A stretch of 64,000 nt of DNA from Onchidella celtica (GCA_963931925.1 OZ007572.1:26045534-26109533); one strand, 5' to 3'. Numbered from the stretch's first letter, positions 24,901-39,900 are shown. Numbers and translations are program-made. Notes: generated by a model from the letters alone, not told the origin.

Positions 24901-27900
24901 CATCATTAATCTCTGCTTTAGTCGGAGTGTCGCAACTGATCAGTAAATCATTTCTTGCGGGTAGAATGTCGGGTGGGTTGCTTGGTGGAGGTCTGTTCAA
25001 GAGGCTGTTAAAATGTTCTATCCATCTTTTTGCCTGAGCTTCCTTTCCAAAAATAGCCTTCCTGTTGTAATCCTTGACAGGAACTTCAGGTTTTCCATAT
25101 TTTCCAGCAAGAGTCTTTGTAGTCTGGTAGAGGATCCTCATGTGTCCTCCTGTTGCTGCCTTCTCTGCTTTCTCTGCTAACAACCGGTGCTTATGCCAGT
25201 TTGTTTCTCTGAATGTTTTCAGAACTCCCTTACGTAGATGTCATCAAGCAGTGTCACTCGCTGTGCAGTGTTTGGGTTCTAAAGGTAATTAGAAATATTC
25301 TTATGAAACCAATAGTGATCACAGCACACTTTTCTTACATTAAATTAAAGTGATTTTGTTATTTCATATTATCATTGCTTTATGCTATTGGCATTAAGTC
25401 ATTTATGACACTTTTGAAATAATGATATTGAGAAAAAAAACTGTATCTTTTTCTGTCATTTGGTGGCTTATGCCATTATGATTACATTGGATTATTACAA
25501 TTCCTATTGGCACATTTCTTTTTCTGTAAAATTACCTGACAGCCCGCATGCTTAGGAATGCAATGAACCATCAGTTGCCTTTTGGCATAAGCCTGACATG
25601 AACCATTATTGTAGAGCAGTAACACTGTTTGTCCAGGGGTGATGAAATAAACTTTTTTTTTGGTAGTATTTCCATTTGTTTGCTTTTGGGACAAGCATTT
25701 GTCATGTTCACATTTACTGTCAGTCTGTTTGGATAAATTTTATTTCCTTGTTTATAAATAAATTTTTGTTTTCTTTTTTCATGAAAAATTATCAAAGATA
25801 CAAAATACAACAAGACAGCTCATTGATTTGCCTAATGGCAAAACTTACTGTTACTTTTTGGTAGAGGATGTACAGAAATAGAAGTTTAGTCTGAGCGAAG
25901 AATGAGCTTGTGTGCATTCTTTATGTGATCAGAAAATATTTATAGCCATTTAAATGGCAGGGATAAATGTAAAACTTTAGTAGTATATCTGAGACTGTTT
26001 CTACATCACAAATTACTGATCAGCTGTTGAAACCTCATGAAAAGTAGCGCTTGAGGCTGTTTGGGGACTGTAGCCTAATTCTAAAACCAAATAGAGAAAA
26101 TACTGAGTTGTGTTCACTGCTTAACTATAGATTTCTATGTGAAACACTCTGGATCCCCTGAAACAACAGCCCTAAAGGCTAGTTTTAACGAGGCTCCAAC
26201 AGCCATCCAACAAATGTATTATTTGTATTTGTATACTACTTTAATCCCATTTGGGAAATTTGCCTTTGTGTCATTGCACCCAGTTACAACTGGAGCAGGA
26301 ACGTCATCGCCACAGTGCAGCGTCGATCGGCGTTTTTTTGGTTTGGGGGGGGGGGGGGGGGGTAGAGAATGGGATGTATTTTATTTGATTTTGCCCGGGC
26401 AGCAGCCTGTTTGGCCTGCTCTTTTCGATTTCCAACTGCCAAGGTATCTTTACTGTGCGCAATGTGCACAAGGGCCCTCCGAATTTTTTCGTCCTTATCC
26501 GAGAAGACTAGGTACTCGATCCTAGCCCCCCCCCCCCCCCCCCCGATAGGATCAGGGATATGAAAATATGAGAAAAATCCCAAACTTCCAACATGCCTGC
26601 ATCGGCTGGGTTTTGAATCCGGTACCCTTGGCATGAGGGGCGAGCACCTTGCCTCTAGACCACCTTGTCCCTATTATTCATATAGCATAGATTTTACATC
26701 AAAGTATTTGATAAAGAATTATTTGCATTGTCTCTGATTTTCAGTTCTTTTTCCACTGCAAGTGGAGATGAAAGCTCCTCAAGTCAAACTAGAAGACATC
26801 GTGCCCACAGAGGATGTGATTTTCATGTCACCAGAATGTATGATGAACTCAGACAATGGCAATACAAATCAAAACAGTGCTACTGCATCAGAAGCTCAAC
26901 ATCATCATCAGGCTCAAGAAACACGGCAGTCCTCTACTACCACTGTATATTCTAGCCAAGATATTCGGAGCAAAGAGCATTCATTACAACATTCTAAGTC
27001 ATCCAGATTCAGTGACTCAAAACATTATTCCAATAACAAAATGAATAAGAGAAAGAAATTTAGATTTTTCAACCCAAGGCTCAACCACAAGCAACAGTCA
27101 GCTGTGAGAAATATATTGTTAGGCCAGGCTCGCCCAATGCCCTATGTAATATTTGGACCACCAGGTGAGAACTATTCCAAATATCTAGGTGCATGAAAGA
27201 GAGACAATTGATATTATGTATTGTTGGATAATAAATTTGTGGTTATATCATTCCCATAAATGATTCTCCCATTATATGCATAAAAATCAGTCTCATGGCA
27301 GAGAGTCATATTAACAAATTTACGCAAGTCAATTTGTACACATATTCGGTTGCCTCTCCTGCAGTAAGGATTATTAATGTTATTGTTTTGGCTTTATTAT
27401 AATGGGAGTGATAAATTGTTTGTCACCATTTTTTTCTTCTCCATGCATGCACAGATTTATAGTGACAGTTTTTCATAGTTGAACACTCACAGGATGACTT
27501 GACGACACCTGTCTTCTAACATCATTTAATTGTTTTGTCTCAGTCATGAAAGAACTGTTTTTTTTCGTAAAATAACAAAAGAAATTAAACGCCAGTTTAT
27601 CGTTTTAGATCAGTCATAGCATGCTAAAAAGTTCACTTGTTTCTAGTAACCATAAGAGGTGTTTGTGAATTGTTCCAAGTAAGAATTGACAAATTCTATA
27701 ATTTTTTTAGCCTAGCATTTACTCTACTTGTGCAGGTACTGGAAAAACCATCACTGTGGTTGAAGCTATACTGCAGATTCTGACACAAGTTCCCTCCAGT
27801 CGTATTATGGCCTGTACACCTTCCAATAGTGCTGCAGATCTCATAGTAAGTGTGAAGTATTTTTTAGGTTCAGTCCAACTGGTCAGTTCAGTAAACTGCT

Positions 27901-30900
27901 AACATTGGATTTTAGGCATGTACATAATATAATAACATAGCCTCTTGATTCAGAAGATCTGGTATGTCATAGCAAGAAACTCTTTGGACACCAGCAACTA
28001 TTCTTGTAGACGAAAACATGAAATTGCAGTGTTAAAGGTATGAACTGTGAATAAATCAAAAGTCCTAATCCTTTACTAGGTTCGCCACATATTCGATTAT
28101 CTCTTTTTGAAACCTACTTAGAATTTTGTAGTTTTGAGCATTTTTTATCGATATTTTTCTTTCAATGAATGTATTTCTTCAGGCAGAAAGGTTACATTTA
28201 AGTGGGGCAGTAGAACAAACTCAGATGGTGCGACTGAATGCTTTTAATCGCTCTGTTGATGTAAGTACACTGTTGATTCTTCAGAAATTTAGTCTAGGAG
28301 TATGACAGCTCCATTTTTTAAATTTTTTAAACAGGATTAATTAATGTCGCCTTGAATTTAAGTATACACATATGTCTCATAGTTACATTAGAAAGAGGAG
28401 CTGCATACAAACAAAGATATAAACAATCAAAATCAGAGAAATATTTCTCAGTTTGGCCAATAGAAAGACAGGACAGCTCAACAAGCCTACAACAAGGATT
28501 GCTTCCTAGTCCTGTGGATTTGTGCTCTTAGGCTTTTGGGGTAAATCTTGAGTTTAAAAAAGTGCACACTCCAAATAAAACCCCATATCTTTTAACAGAG
28601 TACATATTTATAGAGCGATGGGCAAAGGGTCTGAGAATGACTGTGATGTTTCCACTTTCTCTCACTAACTTTCTTCTGACACCAGCCGTGATGGGCACGG
28701 CACAAACACACTAAATAATCGACTATCTCTCTTCTATAAGTTATAACAAACGATATCTGGATTGCTTATATATATACAATAATTATTAGTTCATTCAATA
28801 ATAATAGGAACATAGGTCATACAATTTCATGTGAATTTCGATGGAATGAAGTTGATGCAAATCAGTACATGATAATTAAAAGGCTTCGTAATATTCAATT
28901 TCGAGCACATTTTATAAAACACACGGGTACATTCAGCATAAGGAAACCTCTCCTTTAGGGGTGTATGGCGCTATCTGGGCATTGGTTCTTCCTCTCTACT
29001 CTGGCTTGACTGCGCAGTTAGATCAACAGGTATCGGCAGGTACCAATAGGTCGGGAAGCCAAGAAGCCACGATGTCGTTAATCAAAGTACAAGAAGTTGA
29101 GAAGCCAAGAAGGTGTTGTTCTTCCTCCTCTGTAGAAAAACAATCGCAAAGTCCTAATCTACTGCTGGAAGGCATGACTTCCATACTTACTCCATGACGG
29201 ATATTCATCATTAACACTTTTAACCGCTGACACTGTTATAAGTCAGGCTGCAGCTCCCATACTCCATAGGCTCCCATATAGGCAATAGAATAAACGATCA
29301 ATACAGTTTTAATGATATTTACACGTTCCCCACGAAGAATAACGCTCTCTCTAACGGACCCCATCCTATAAGGTTTCGTAACATATATATAACGGCGTTT
29401 CCGTGACTCTCTCAGAGGCAGTAGTTATACCAAAGTAAACCCACTAGATTTAGGTTCTACAATCATGAACATTAAGTAAAATACACATACATCGTACAAT
29501 TAACTTACCACTCAGCAACAGCCCAAATGCCGACAAGATACCAAAGATACCACGCTCTGACAAAGGATGTTTGCGGGTTCCCTGACCTTCCCCACTCACA
29601 AGACTAGTACAAAGTTACAGTTGCAGTTGTGGTCTCCTCTTCGGCACGAAGCTGGTGAGTGCTCTCAGCGGTCTGAAGTTGGAAGGAGCGTTCGGGGATT
29701 TATACCCAGTCAGGTAGCGTCCCAAGACGCCCACCGAGTGTGCATTAGTTATCCTAATAGCCACCCCCGTCGGCTCCACGTCAAATACTATTGAAACAGC
29801 TCTACCCCCCCAAGCAATTCCCAGGTGATCTGATCGACAAGTACGGCGGTCAAGTAAACACTACCCTTTTCGGGTGTCGAAGCGCTTCAGTTGCATCCCA
29901 TACTTTCCCCCTCTGGCCTACAATGACTCTGTCTCCCCACCGTTAACTATCTTCCCACGCTAGTTATAGGCACAATATTATTATAACTACTAGTTATACC
30001 TTGCCAATCTATCACCCTGTTACAATCGCCCCCACTTAAGTCGATTTTCCCTGGCAAAATCGGCTAATAAAATTATTAATCTACTGGTAATCTAGATAGA
30101 GTGTCGGCCCATAGAGCGTCTCGCCCCCTGATGTTGCTGACTCGAAAGTTATATGGTTGCAGCGCCAGGTTCCATCTAGTTACCCTCGCGTTCTTCTGGT
30201 CTTTAGTTCGCATCCAAGTTAGAGGTCGGTGGTCCGTCTCTAACACGAAGTTTCTCCCATACAGATACGCCTGCAACTTACTAACGGCGAAAACTATGGC
30301 CAGGCATTCCTTTTCAATTGTTGAGTAGTTCTTCTCCGCGGGTTTCAACTTTCTGCTAACATATACAACTGGATACTTCGTACCCTCGTCTTCTTGAAGT
30401 AGGCAGCCACTCACTCCAAGGTTAGATGCGTCTGTCTGGAGAATCAGTTCCTTGTTCCAGTCTGGCATCCGTAGTATCGGCTCGGAACTCAAACAAATTT
30501 TTAGGGCATTGAACGCGTTCTCCTGCGCGTGTCCCCACGCGAACTTTGTGCCCTGGGACTTCTTTGTGAGGTCTGACAACGGCGCCGAGATTGCACTGTA
30601 ATTTGGTACAAACTTCCGATAGTACCCCGTTAGCCCCAGGAAACTCCTCACTTGTGTCTTGGTCGTCGGTCGGTCACAGTCGACAATGGCTCGCACCTTA
30701 CTCTCCTGCGGTCTTACAGTCCCCTGTCCCAGCTTATGGCCTAAGTACTCGACTTCTGTCATCCCTATTAGCGTCTTGGTAGGTCTAGCTTTTAAATTTG
30801 CCCGTCTCAGTCGCTCGAAGACATTCCGACAACGTTCCAAGTGGTCAGGCCAATTTGCACTGTGTATAAGACAGTCGTCTACAAATGCATCTACCCCTTC

Positions 30901-33900
30901 GCCAGCATCTTTTAATACTTTCCTCATGAGCCTGTTAAATGTGGCGGGGGATCCCTTCAACCCGAACGGCATGACCCTGTACTGGTATAGCCCAAACGGT
31001 GTGGCGAACGCCGTCAGGTGTTTATCTTCCTCGGCCATCGGAACTTGATAAAAGCCCTTTGTCAAGTCCAGCTTGGTGAAATATTTTGCCTCCGCTAGAT
31101 TGGAAATAATGGCTTCTACCTCAGGCATCGGTTCGGCGTCATCGGCAGTCACAACATTTAGCCGCCTGTAGTCGTTGCAGAAACGATGTTGACCATCGGG
31201 CTTCTTAACTAATACAATTGGACTATTGTACGGGGACTCGGACGGTTCGATGATTCTGGCCGCAAGCATCTTGCCTACCTCAGCATTGACAGCTTCTCTA
31301 GTTGAGTACGGTAGTTGGTAGGGTCTTACCTTCACAGGTTTTTGATCTAGCAATGGGATTTTGTGCTTGATCAGGTCAGTGAGCCCCGGTACGTCGGTAA
31401 ATATATCTTTGTATTCTTCCATGAGCTCTTGCATCTGTTCTCTCTGATCCTGATCTAGCGTGTCCCCTAACTGTACATCCCTGTAGGTTTCGGTCTGTTC
31501 TAGCTTAGGCATGACTGTCTCCAGAGGCATCGAAGTCGCTTCCCCTCCTTCATCGGTCTCGTCAATTATAGCTGCAGCTATTGCCTCTGTGTTTTCCTGT
31601 TCGTCTTCCCTCTCAATATACTTCTTCAGCATATTCGCGTGATACAGTCGTCTCTTCCCCTTGACGTTCACCATGTAGTTCACTGACCCTCTCTGCTCTT
31701 CTACTTTGTAAGGCCCTTTCCAAGTCATCTGTAGTTTCGATCCGTCACTTGGGAGAAGTATGAGGACGGAATCGCCCACTTGGAATTTCCTCTGTTTGGC
31801 CCCCCTATCGTAGTATTTCTTCTGCCTGTGTTTTTCGACGCTGCTGTTCTCGGCTACGACTTTCATGGCATCCTCCAATCGTTCCCTCATATCTACCACG
31901 TATTCGTACGATGACCTCGTTTCTGACTCCGCTTCCCCAGTCCACAGATTCTTCAGTATTGCAAGTGGTCCTCTCACAGGGTGACCGAACACTAGTTCAA
32001 ACGGCGAAAAACCTGTACTGGCCTGTGGGGTTTCGCGATACGCGAACAGCAGTGGACACAACATTCTGTCCCAGTCCTTGGGTCTGTCATGAGCTACTCG
32101 GCGAAGCATATTCTTCAGCACTCCGTTAAATCTTTCACACAGACCATTGGCCATCGCGTGGTAGGGCGAGCAGAATATCTGTTTCGTTTTGAGAAGTGCA
32201 CTGACCTCTCTCATCAGCTCACCGGTAAACTGTGATCCCCTATCTGAAACTATTTCCTTTGGTATGCCTAACCGAGAAAATATTTCCATTAACGCTTCAC
32301 TGACCTGCTCAGCTGATATCCCCCTTAAGGCTACGGCATCCGGGAAACGCGTGGCATAATCTACTAGCGTCAAAATATAACGCGATCTCCCATATTCCGT
32401 ACGCGGAAGTGGACCAACCAAATCTATGGCGACGCGCGAAAAGGGCGTGTCGATCAGGGGTGTCGGCACTAGGGGTACCTTTGTCACCCTACCTTTATTG
32501 GATGTCCTTTGACACGCGTCACACGATCGACAGAAACGACCTACGTCCGCACCTATCCCAGGCCAAAAGAACGACTGCATTATTCTGTCCTGTGTGCGCG
32601 AAATTCCTAAGTGTCCCCCGAACACTCCTTCGTGAGCTATCTTCATCAGCTCACTTCGGTACTGCTTAGGTACCAACAACTGCTCCACATCAGCACGTCC
32701 AGCCCCGGCCTTCTTTACCCGATAGTAAATTCCCTTACTCTCCTTTATGTGAGTACCTACCTCAGCCGATTGCTCCAACGTGGCTCTCTCCCTTAAAACT
32801 CTCAAAGTTTCGTCCTCTCTCTGGGCCCGGGCTATCTCACCTGGTGTGAGTTCCCCTATCTTGGCCCCTACCCTTACCTCCTCCGTTGAGTTGCCCTTGG
32901 CCTCCTCATTATCTGTGGTCTGACTCACTTTCGCACTCGCATTCTCACACTCATGCTCTTCCTTGTCAATCTCCACCTTGCGAGATCGCGTGAGTACCAC
33001 ACTTATCTTCTCAAGAGACGCCCCCTTTATGTTTCCTATAATCAAATCGGCCACTGGGTCTTCCACTACTAGCGCTTTGAGAAGCCCAGTATAAAATGGG
33101 GTTTCTACCCACATTTCCGCGACAGGAGCAGACCTTCTCGTCCCGTCCATCAGGACATAACTCCTGTTCTTCCCAGTTAAGCTGTTAGGCGGCAGTTTGT
33201 CCCTTTTTATAATCGCACACGTGCATCCCGTGTCACGAAGGATAGTAATCTCTTTATCCCCTATCCTCCCCTTCTCCAAAAATGGAGCGGATAAATCATT
33301 CTCCGGAACATCGTCTTCGGGCTCATGTTCTGTCGAACCTTCTAACTCAATACTCTTACCTTCCGTCTCCCAAGAAATGAAGGTCTGTGGCCCAACACTC
33401 TGCTCAGCCCCTGGTTGAGTATTCGCCCTGCCCGATGACTCCCACTGACTGTCATCGGCTTCCTCATCGCTGGTTAGTACGACTGCGGTCGTCTCTTTCT
33501 GTCTCTTCCTACAGAATCTCGCAATATGGAGAAGTGACCCACACACAAAACACCCACGCCCACTCTCACGCTGGGACTTACCTCGGTTGTCCTCGACAGT
33601 GGCAGCAGCACCCTTCTTCGTCCTGCCCTGGTCACACTGCCTACTCAGGTGATTGGGAGAGCCACAGTTGAAGCATACCGGTTTACTCACTCCTAAACCC
33701 TTACTTCTGCTCTCCTCAACCCTCTTACCTGACTTCTGCTGTTGCTCCAGCCCTCGCTTCGACTGATGAGCCTCACTATACAAGTCCGCCATCTCAACTA
33801 ACTCATGCACGGACTTGGGGTCCCTCTCTTTCAAATATATGGAAAGATTACAGTCGACAATCTTCAACATCTGCTCCCTGACTAACAGATCCGTAATCCC

Positions 33901-36900
33901 TTCCATAGTTCTCTCTGCCTCTGAGAGGTCTACCCACCTCTCAAAATATCTCTGCAATCTCACGGACAGCTGCGTATAAGTTTCGTCCTTATCTAGACGA
34001 CTCTCCCTAAACTTACGCCTATAACCCTCTGCCGTGAGGTGATACTTCTTGAACAACACCTTCTTTACCTTCTCGTAATCCCTACTGTCTTCATCGCTGA
34101 GACCGGAATAAACATCTAACGCCCTGCCAGTCAACAATGCCCCTAACATGTCTGCCCAGGTGTCTTCTTCCCAATCATTTGCCTGCGCGAGCCTTTCAAA
34201 TCTTTTCAAATACGAGTCGAGATCCTCGCGCGAGTCATCAAAAATGGCAATTTTAGGTACCTTCGGGGCAGCAGATTTTCCATTCCCTTTACCATTGTGA
34301 CACCCGTTTTTGGCTAGTTCCCGTTCGCATTCCATTCTCTCCCTTTCAAATTGTCTTTCCTTCTCCTTTTCTTCTCGTTCGCGCTCCTTTTCTTCTCGTT
34401 CGATAGCCCTTTGTTCTCGGTTTTGGGCTTTCTCTTCGTCCCACCTAATTTTGAATTCCTCATCACTAATGCCTTCTTGTCTGGCAAGCTTCAGTGCGCC
34501 CAGATAGTCCATCAGCAATTGACCTGTAAACAAAGCTAACAATAAAGCGTGGATCGTAACTGTGAAGTTAACAACAATATTCCTGCAATAGCAAACAACA
34601 ATTTTCTCTGTGACAAAAGATAAAATTGAACAGTCAATGCACAGGTAAAATCAGAGCATGTCGCAGGCACTAAATGTCAATCTCTCTCACTCGCCTCAGG
34701 GCAGATGACCTGTCCACACAATCACACAATAGCCCCTTGACACGACCCAGATCAAAATTAAATGTTATTTACTAGCAGGATCCCACTTCTGACACCATTG
34801 TGATGTTTCCACTTTCTCTCACTAACTTTCTTCTGACACCAGCCGTGATGGGCACGGCACAAACACACTAAATAATCGACTATCTCTCTTCTATAAGTTA
34901 TAACAAACGATATCTGGATTGCTTATATATATACAATAATTATTAGTTCATTCAATAATAATAGGAACATAGGTCATACAATTTCATGTGAATTTCGATG
35001 GAATGAAGTTGATGCAAATCAGTACATGATAATTAAAAGGCTTCGTAATATTCAATTTCGAGCACATTTTATAAAACACACGGGTACATTCAGCATAAGG
35101 AAACCTCTCCTTTAGGGGTGTATGGCGCTATCTGGGCATTGGTTCTTCCTCTCTACTCTGGCTTGACTGCGCAGTTAGATCAACAGGTATCGGCAGGTAC
35201 CAATAGGTCGGGAAGCCAAGAAGCCACGATGTCGTTAATCAAAGTACAAGAAGTTGAGAAGCCAAGAAGGTGTTGTTCTTCCTCCTCTGTAGAAAAACAA
35301 TCGCAAAGTCCTAATCTACTGCTGGAAGGCATGACTTCCATACTTACTCCATGACGGATATTCATCATTAACACTTTTAACCGCTGACACTGTTATAAGT
35401 CAGGCTGCAGCTCCCATACTCCATAGGCTCCCATATAGGCAATAGAATAAACGATCAATACAGTTTTAATGATATTTACACGTTCCCCACGAAGAATAAC
35501 GCTCTCTCTAACGGACCCCATCCTATAAGGTTTCGTAACATATATATAACGGCGTTTCCGTGACTCTCTCAGAGGCAGTAGTTATACCAAAGTAAACCCA
35601 CTAGATTTAGGTTCTACAATCATGAACATTAAGTAAAATACACATACATCGTACAATTAACTTACCACTCAGCAACAGCCCAAATGCCGACAAGATACCA
35701 AAGATACCACGCTCTGACAAAGGATGTTTGCGGGTTCCCTGACCTTCCCCACTCACAAGACTAGTACAAAGTTACAGTTGCAGTTGTGGTCTCCTCTTCG
35801 GCACGAAGCTGGTGAGTGCTCTCAGCGGTCTGAAGTTGGAAGGAGCGTTCGGGGATTTATACCCAGTCAGGTAGCGTCCCAAGACGCCCACCGAGTGTGC
35901 ATTAGTTATCCTAATAGCCACCCCCGTCGGCTCCACGTCAAATACTATTGAAACAGCTCTACCCCCCCAAGCAATTCCCAGGTGATCTGATCGACAAGTA
36001 CGGCGGTCAAGTAAACACTACCCTTTTCGGGTGTCGAAGCGCTTCAGTTGCATCCCATACTTTCCCCCTCTGGCCTACAATGACTCTGTCTCCCCGCCGT
36101 TAACTATCTTCCCACGCTAGTTATAGGCACAATATTATTATAACTACTAGTTATACCTTGCCAATCTATCACCCTGTTACAATGACCCTGGCTGATGAGA
36201 TGATCTTCAATAATGTTGTCTCATTCAGACTGAGACGCACTGAAACTGATCATTAGACAATTTCATAAAATTTGAGAGGCTTTGAAATTGCAAGGGGGCT
36301 TGGTAAAAATAATGTGTAGAGAGTTTTGGTTACGTAGGCGATTTATTTCAAGATTTAATGTAAATGGCATTATCTGTAAACTGTGGTGAACAGATTTCAA
36401 CTTTTTTGTGAGTTCTGATATTTATCTGTTAACACCATGCTTTATCAAATTCCTGTTTTCCATCCAGAACATTCCTGAGTGCATTCTCCAGTACTGCAGG
36501 TTTGCGGAAGACCTGCAGATGATTTCTCGATACAGAGTGATTGTCAGCACCTGTACAATGGCAGGAGCCTTGTTTGGTCTGGGACTGAGTGCTGGACATA
36601 TTACTCACATTTTTATTGACGAGGTCAGGTTTGCCCAGACTTAAAACTTCAAGATATTTAGTCACAGAATAGAATATTGAACATTTTGGGCCCCCAAAAC
36701 TCCTGACTTCTCTAAGTCCTTGTACCTGAGCTCATGGGATGGAGTAATGAAGGGCTAGGTTTATGCAAAACTTGCTTTTGATCATTACCACCAGATCTCA
36801 CAAAAACAACATTTTTAACTAGATGCCTTCCAAGAATTCTGTTTGAAACCATTTCCTTAGTGGTTTGTCAATATAGTGCTCTGTTTAATAACTGATTTCT

Positions 36901-39900
36901 TTCGCTGCACCCCAAAAATATCAGTACTACACTTATGGAAGGAATATCCCCGTTACAGTCGACTCCACTTAAAATGAAGTCGCTTAAAATGATCTTCTTT
37001 TAGTATGATGTTTTTCTTTTATCCCTTCCCCAATGCCTCATTTCCGTGGGAAAAAAACGCATAGTATGACATCTTTCTATCCGTTTTTACTCTTTGTGTG
37101 ATCTCATTTTGAAGTCCCAAAGAGGAAAAAAAATGCTTAGTATGATTTTCCTAAACCGTGTCATGGTCAAAATACACGCCGTCATCTTTCGTAATCGTCG
37201 TTTCGCTACAGCTCATACCTGCCATTGCTCTTTGTCTGCCTCGCCTTGTTTACACCTGTTATGTCACCTACCCAGCGTGCGCCCGAGGCGCCGTTACGAC
37301 TGGATGTGGTCACTTTGTCCATGAGTGTAGGATTTTAATTTTATTCTGCTGGCATCACTGATCCCTCGCACTCATGCGAGCTCAAATATGTTGCCATGTA
37401 TTATTCATCAGGTGGATCGATAATGCAGTATAATTATTAATAGTAAACGGTACATCTGATATCGTAAAATTCACAGGGCCACTGATTTTACTCAGGTCGG
37501 GCACTGAGAGCGGAGGTTACGATAGAGAGAAAAAGCAAAGGGTTACCCACGTGGATGTACTGTAATGGTTCGTTCTCACCAAACGGTCATGTGAACACGG
37601 CTGAGCGCCCGTTTTGAAATGACTAAACATGAATATTTACCCCCAAAAATTCTTTATAAAGCGATAAAACGCCAAGCCTTCCCGCCTGTACCTAATTTTG
37701 GGTCGCTGAATTCAAATCTGTGCTAAAAAATAACACTTGATGAAAAAATTGTATTTTAAATTTTTCTTCAAGCATCCCGCCCGTGCTATTTTAAGACGCC
37801 ATGGGCCTGGCGGCTTGGAGTACGCGAAATTAAAGAAAAACAATCCCACGGCTGAGTGTCGTTGAAATTTCACTGCAGCGGTAAAAGTGAAAAGTCACAC
37901 GGGCGAGAGAAAATGACTCGTCTGTTGTGAGTAGGTTGGTCTGAATCCGATAATAATATGATTTAGAGAAACTTTGTACCGTTGTCGCTCGGCCGTGATT
38001 GCACGTCCGTTGTCGCCAGTTTGGTGTGAACGTACCGTGACACGCGTGGCCACAATTGTTTAACTTTTTTTTTTTTGAACTACGCAGTAGAGATTCTATC
38101 GTTTTCACGGGACACGGAGCAAAGACAGTCGGCGCCAGCAAATCCACGAAGGTGTCAAATACCTTGCTCACTCGGTCACCGCGGATGGGCGATGTTTATG
38201 TGTTAGTTTAGGCTCAGTGCTACATGATGCGAGTGTGACCAGCGGGAGGGTCTTGTATGAAATTCACATTTAAATAAATTTAATAATACAGGAAAATGCA
38301 AGCTATGTTTGTTTGGTTGGCGTATCTTGCATGCTGACAGTCATATAACAACATAATGCTAAGTTGACTGACAGGTGATGTGTGCTAATTTTTGCCCTTT
38401 GGTTATAATGGAAACAGAACATTTTCCTTAGAAATGTTCAGACACCATCGCTTTGGGTGAAAGTTTTGTTCTTTCTAAACAATGTCCCCTCACACACCCT
38501 AATACACATTGGCCTACACACAGAAAATACCCCCGCCTTAGAAAAAAACAACCAAAGGTCACTTACATAACAATATTGCTTCCATCATTTATCAACATAG
38601 TTTATCTAAGGTAGATAACTTAATAATGCTTAAGATGATTTAACGGATAGTAAGATGTTAAATTTTATGTCCCCTGGACATCATCTTAAGCAATGTCCAC
38701 TGTATATCAGAACAGCAGATTCAAAAGGCTAGTAGCTTAGCATATGAACTTTGTAGTTTTTATTACATAGCTTCATCAAAGAATATTTATAACATCAGCA
38801 ACAAAAACTTTATGATCTATTTGTGTCTTCAACATACACCTGGAAAGAATGTTGGCAGTTTAGTATTACAACAAAATTTACTATCAGCATGACATGAAAT
38901 GTAAATGCTCTTCAATGCACAACTTCATTTACAGTAGTATAGATGTTTGACTCTGTCTTCAAATATCTGGGACAAATGAAACAAAAATGGGAAGACATTA
39001 AACAAAAAAAATTTAAAAGAGTTCTATGAAAATAACTGCTAAAAAATGATTGTTTATGAATAATGTCTTAGATTGGTGCACAATGAACAGATTTGAGTCA
39101 TGTAAAACCTTGTTTCATATTAAAGCAGGTACTAAATATGAAACATCAGGCTAAGTGTTGATAGTTCAATGAAGTATGAGGCATGAAGAAGAGTGGCCAT
39201 CATGCCTGAAACTGACAATTCAGTAATGTCTTAGTATGTTCCACCTGCCAGTGTATGAAATCGGGCAACTTATTCAAGCTATAACAGTGAGAACACTGGT
39301 GTATCATTTTTTTATTTTTTTTAATGGAAACAGCTGATTTTATTCAAGATTTAACTTTTATTTTATACAGTGTGGTCAGGCCACTGAGCCAGAGAGTCTC
39401 ATTCCTGTTGGACTTGTTGCTGGTGCCGATGGACAGGTCAGAGTTTTATAAATGCACTTGGTATAGAACTGAATGAGTTCAAACTCTGCATTATGAAGAA
39501 GCAAAATAACAGCGCTCATCCGGCAAATAGCCCTTCTCTTTCTCCTTTACTATTTATCATGGCCTAGGCCAGTCAGAAGATGCAGTCATTGACACATCTT
39601 GTTCTAACAGTCTAAGAAAAGCTTGCTGTGAGAAATATACTGCAATCTTCTTTTCATGTGATTTTCTTCATAGTTAGTTGTGAGAATTGGGTTTGAAAGA
39701 ATCAGTTAACCCTCTTGCTGCCATTGTTGCAGAATACCGCCATATGGCCAATTTACCGACCCTATTGTTTCATGGTGAAACTTCCGTGAATCCGATATTG
39801 TGGTTGACACTGTTCTGGCATTTTTTGCACCCTCTTTTTTTATACTATTTCCTGCTGTCTTTCTACCCAATGATCCATTATTCTGGTAGTAGAAAGGAAG

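Larger units (their letters stand above)
28642..36181 (-). mobile_element. Gmr1-like Ty3/gypsy LTR retrotransposon, looks whole
   Basis: A 7,540-bp element in MOV10L1 intron 13, antisense to the gene. Parts: two 1,383-bp LTRs, a primer-binding site, a leader, one gag-pol frame, and a G-rich purine tract beside the downstream LTR (about 30025-30045). The target duplication is ATGAC (28637-28641 and 36182-36186). The LTRs begin TG and end CA. By eye they differ at about one position (near 29940 against 36097), so insertion is recent. Domain order is gag, protease, integrase, reverse transcriptase, RNase H, the Gmr1-clade arrangement rather than the usual gypsy order. No break was noticed. Confidence 0.93.

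Noticed and set aside
26585-26662. Possible functional tRNA gene
   Set aside because: A- and B-box-like motifs are present but no paired acceptor stem forms; better explained as a SINE head. The same applies to 47545-47632.
28961-29794. Small open frames repeated identically at 28961-29794 and 35118-35951
   Set aside because: They lie at the same places in the two LTRs of one element and are not separate genes.
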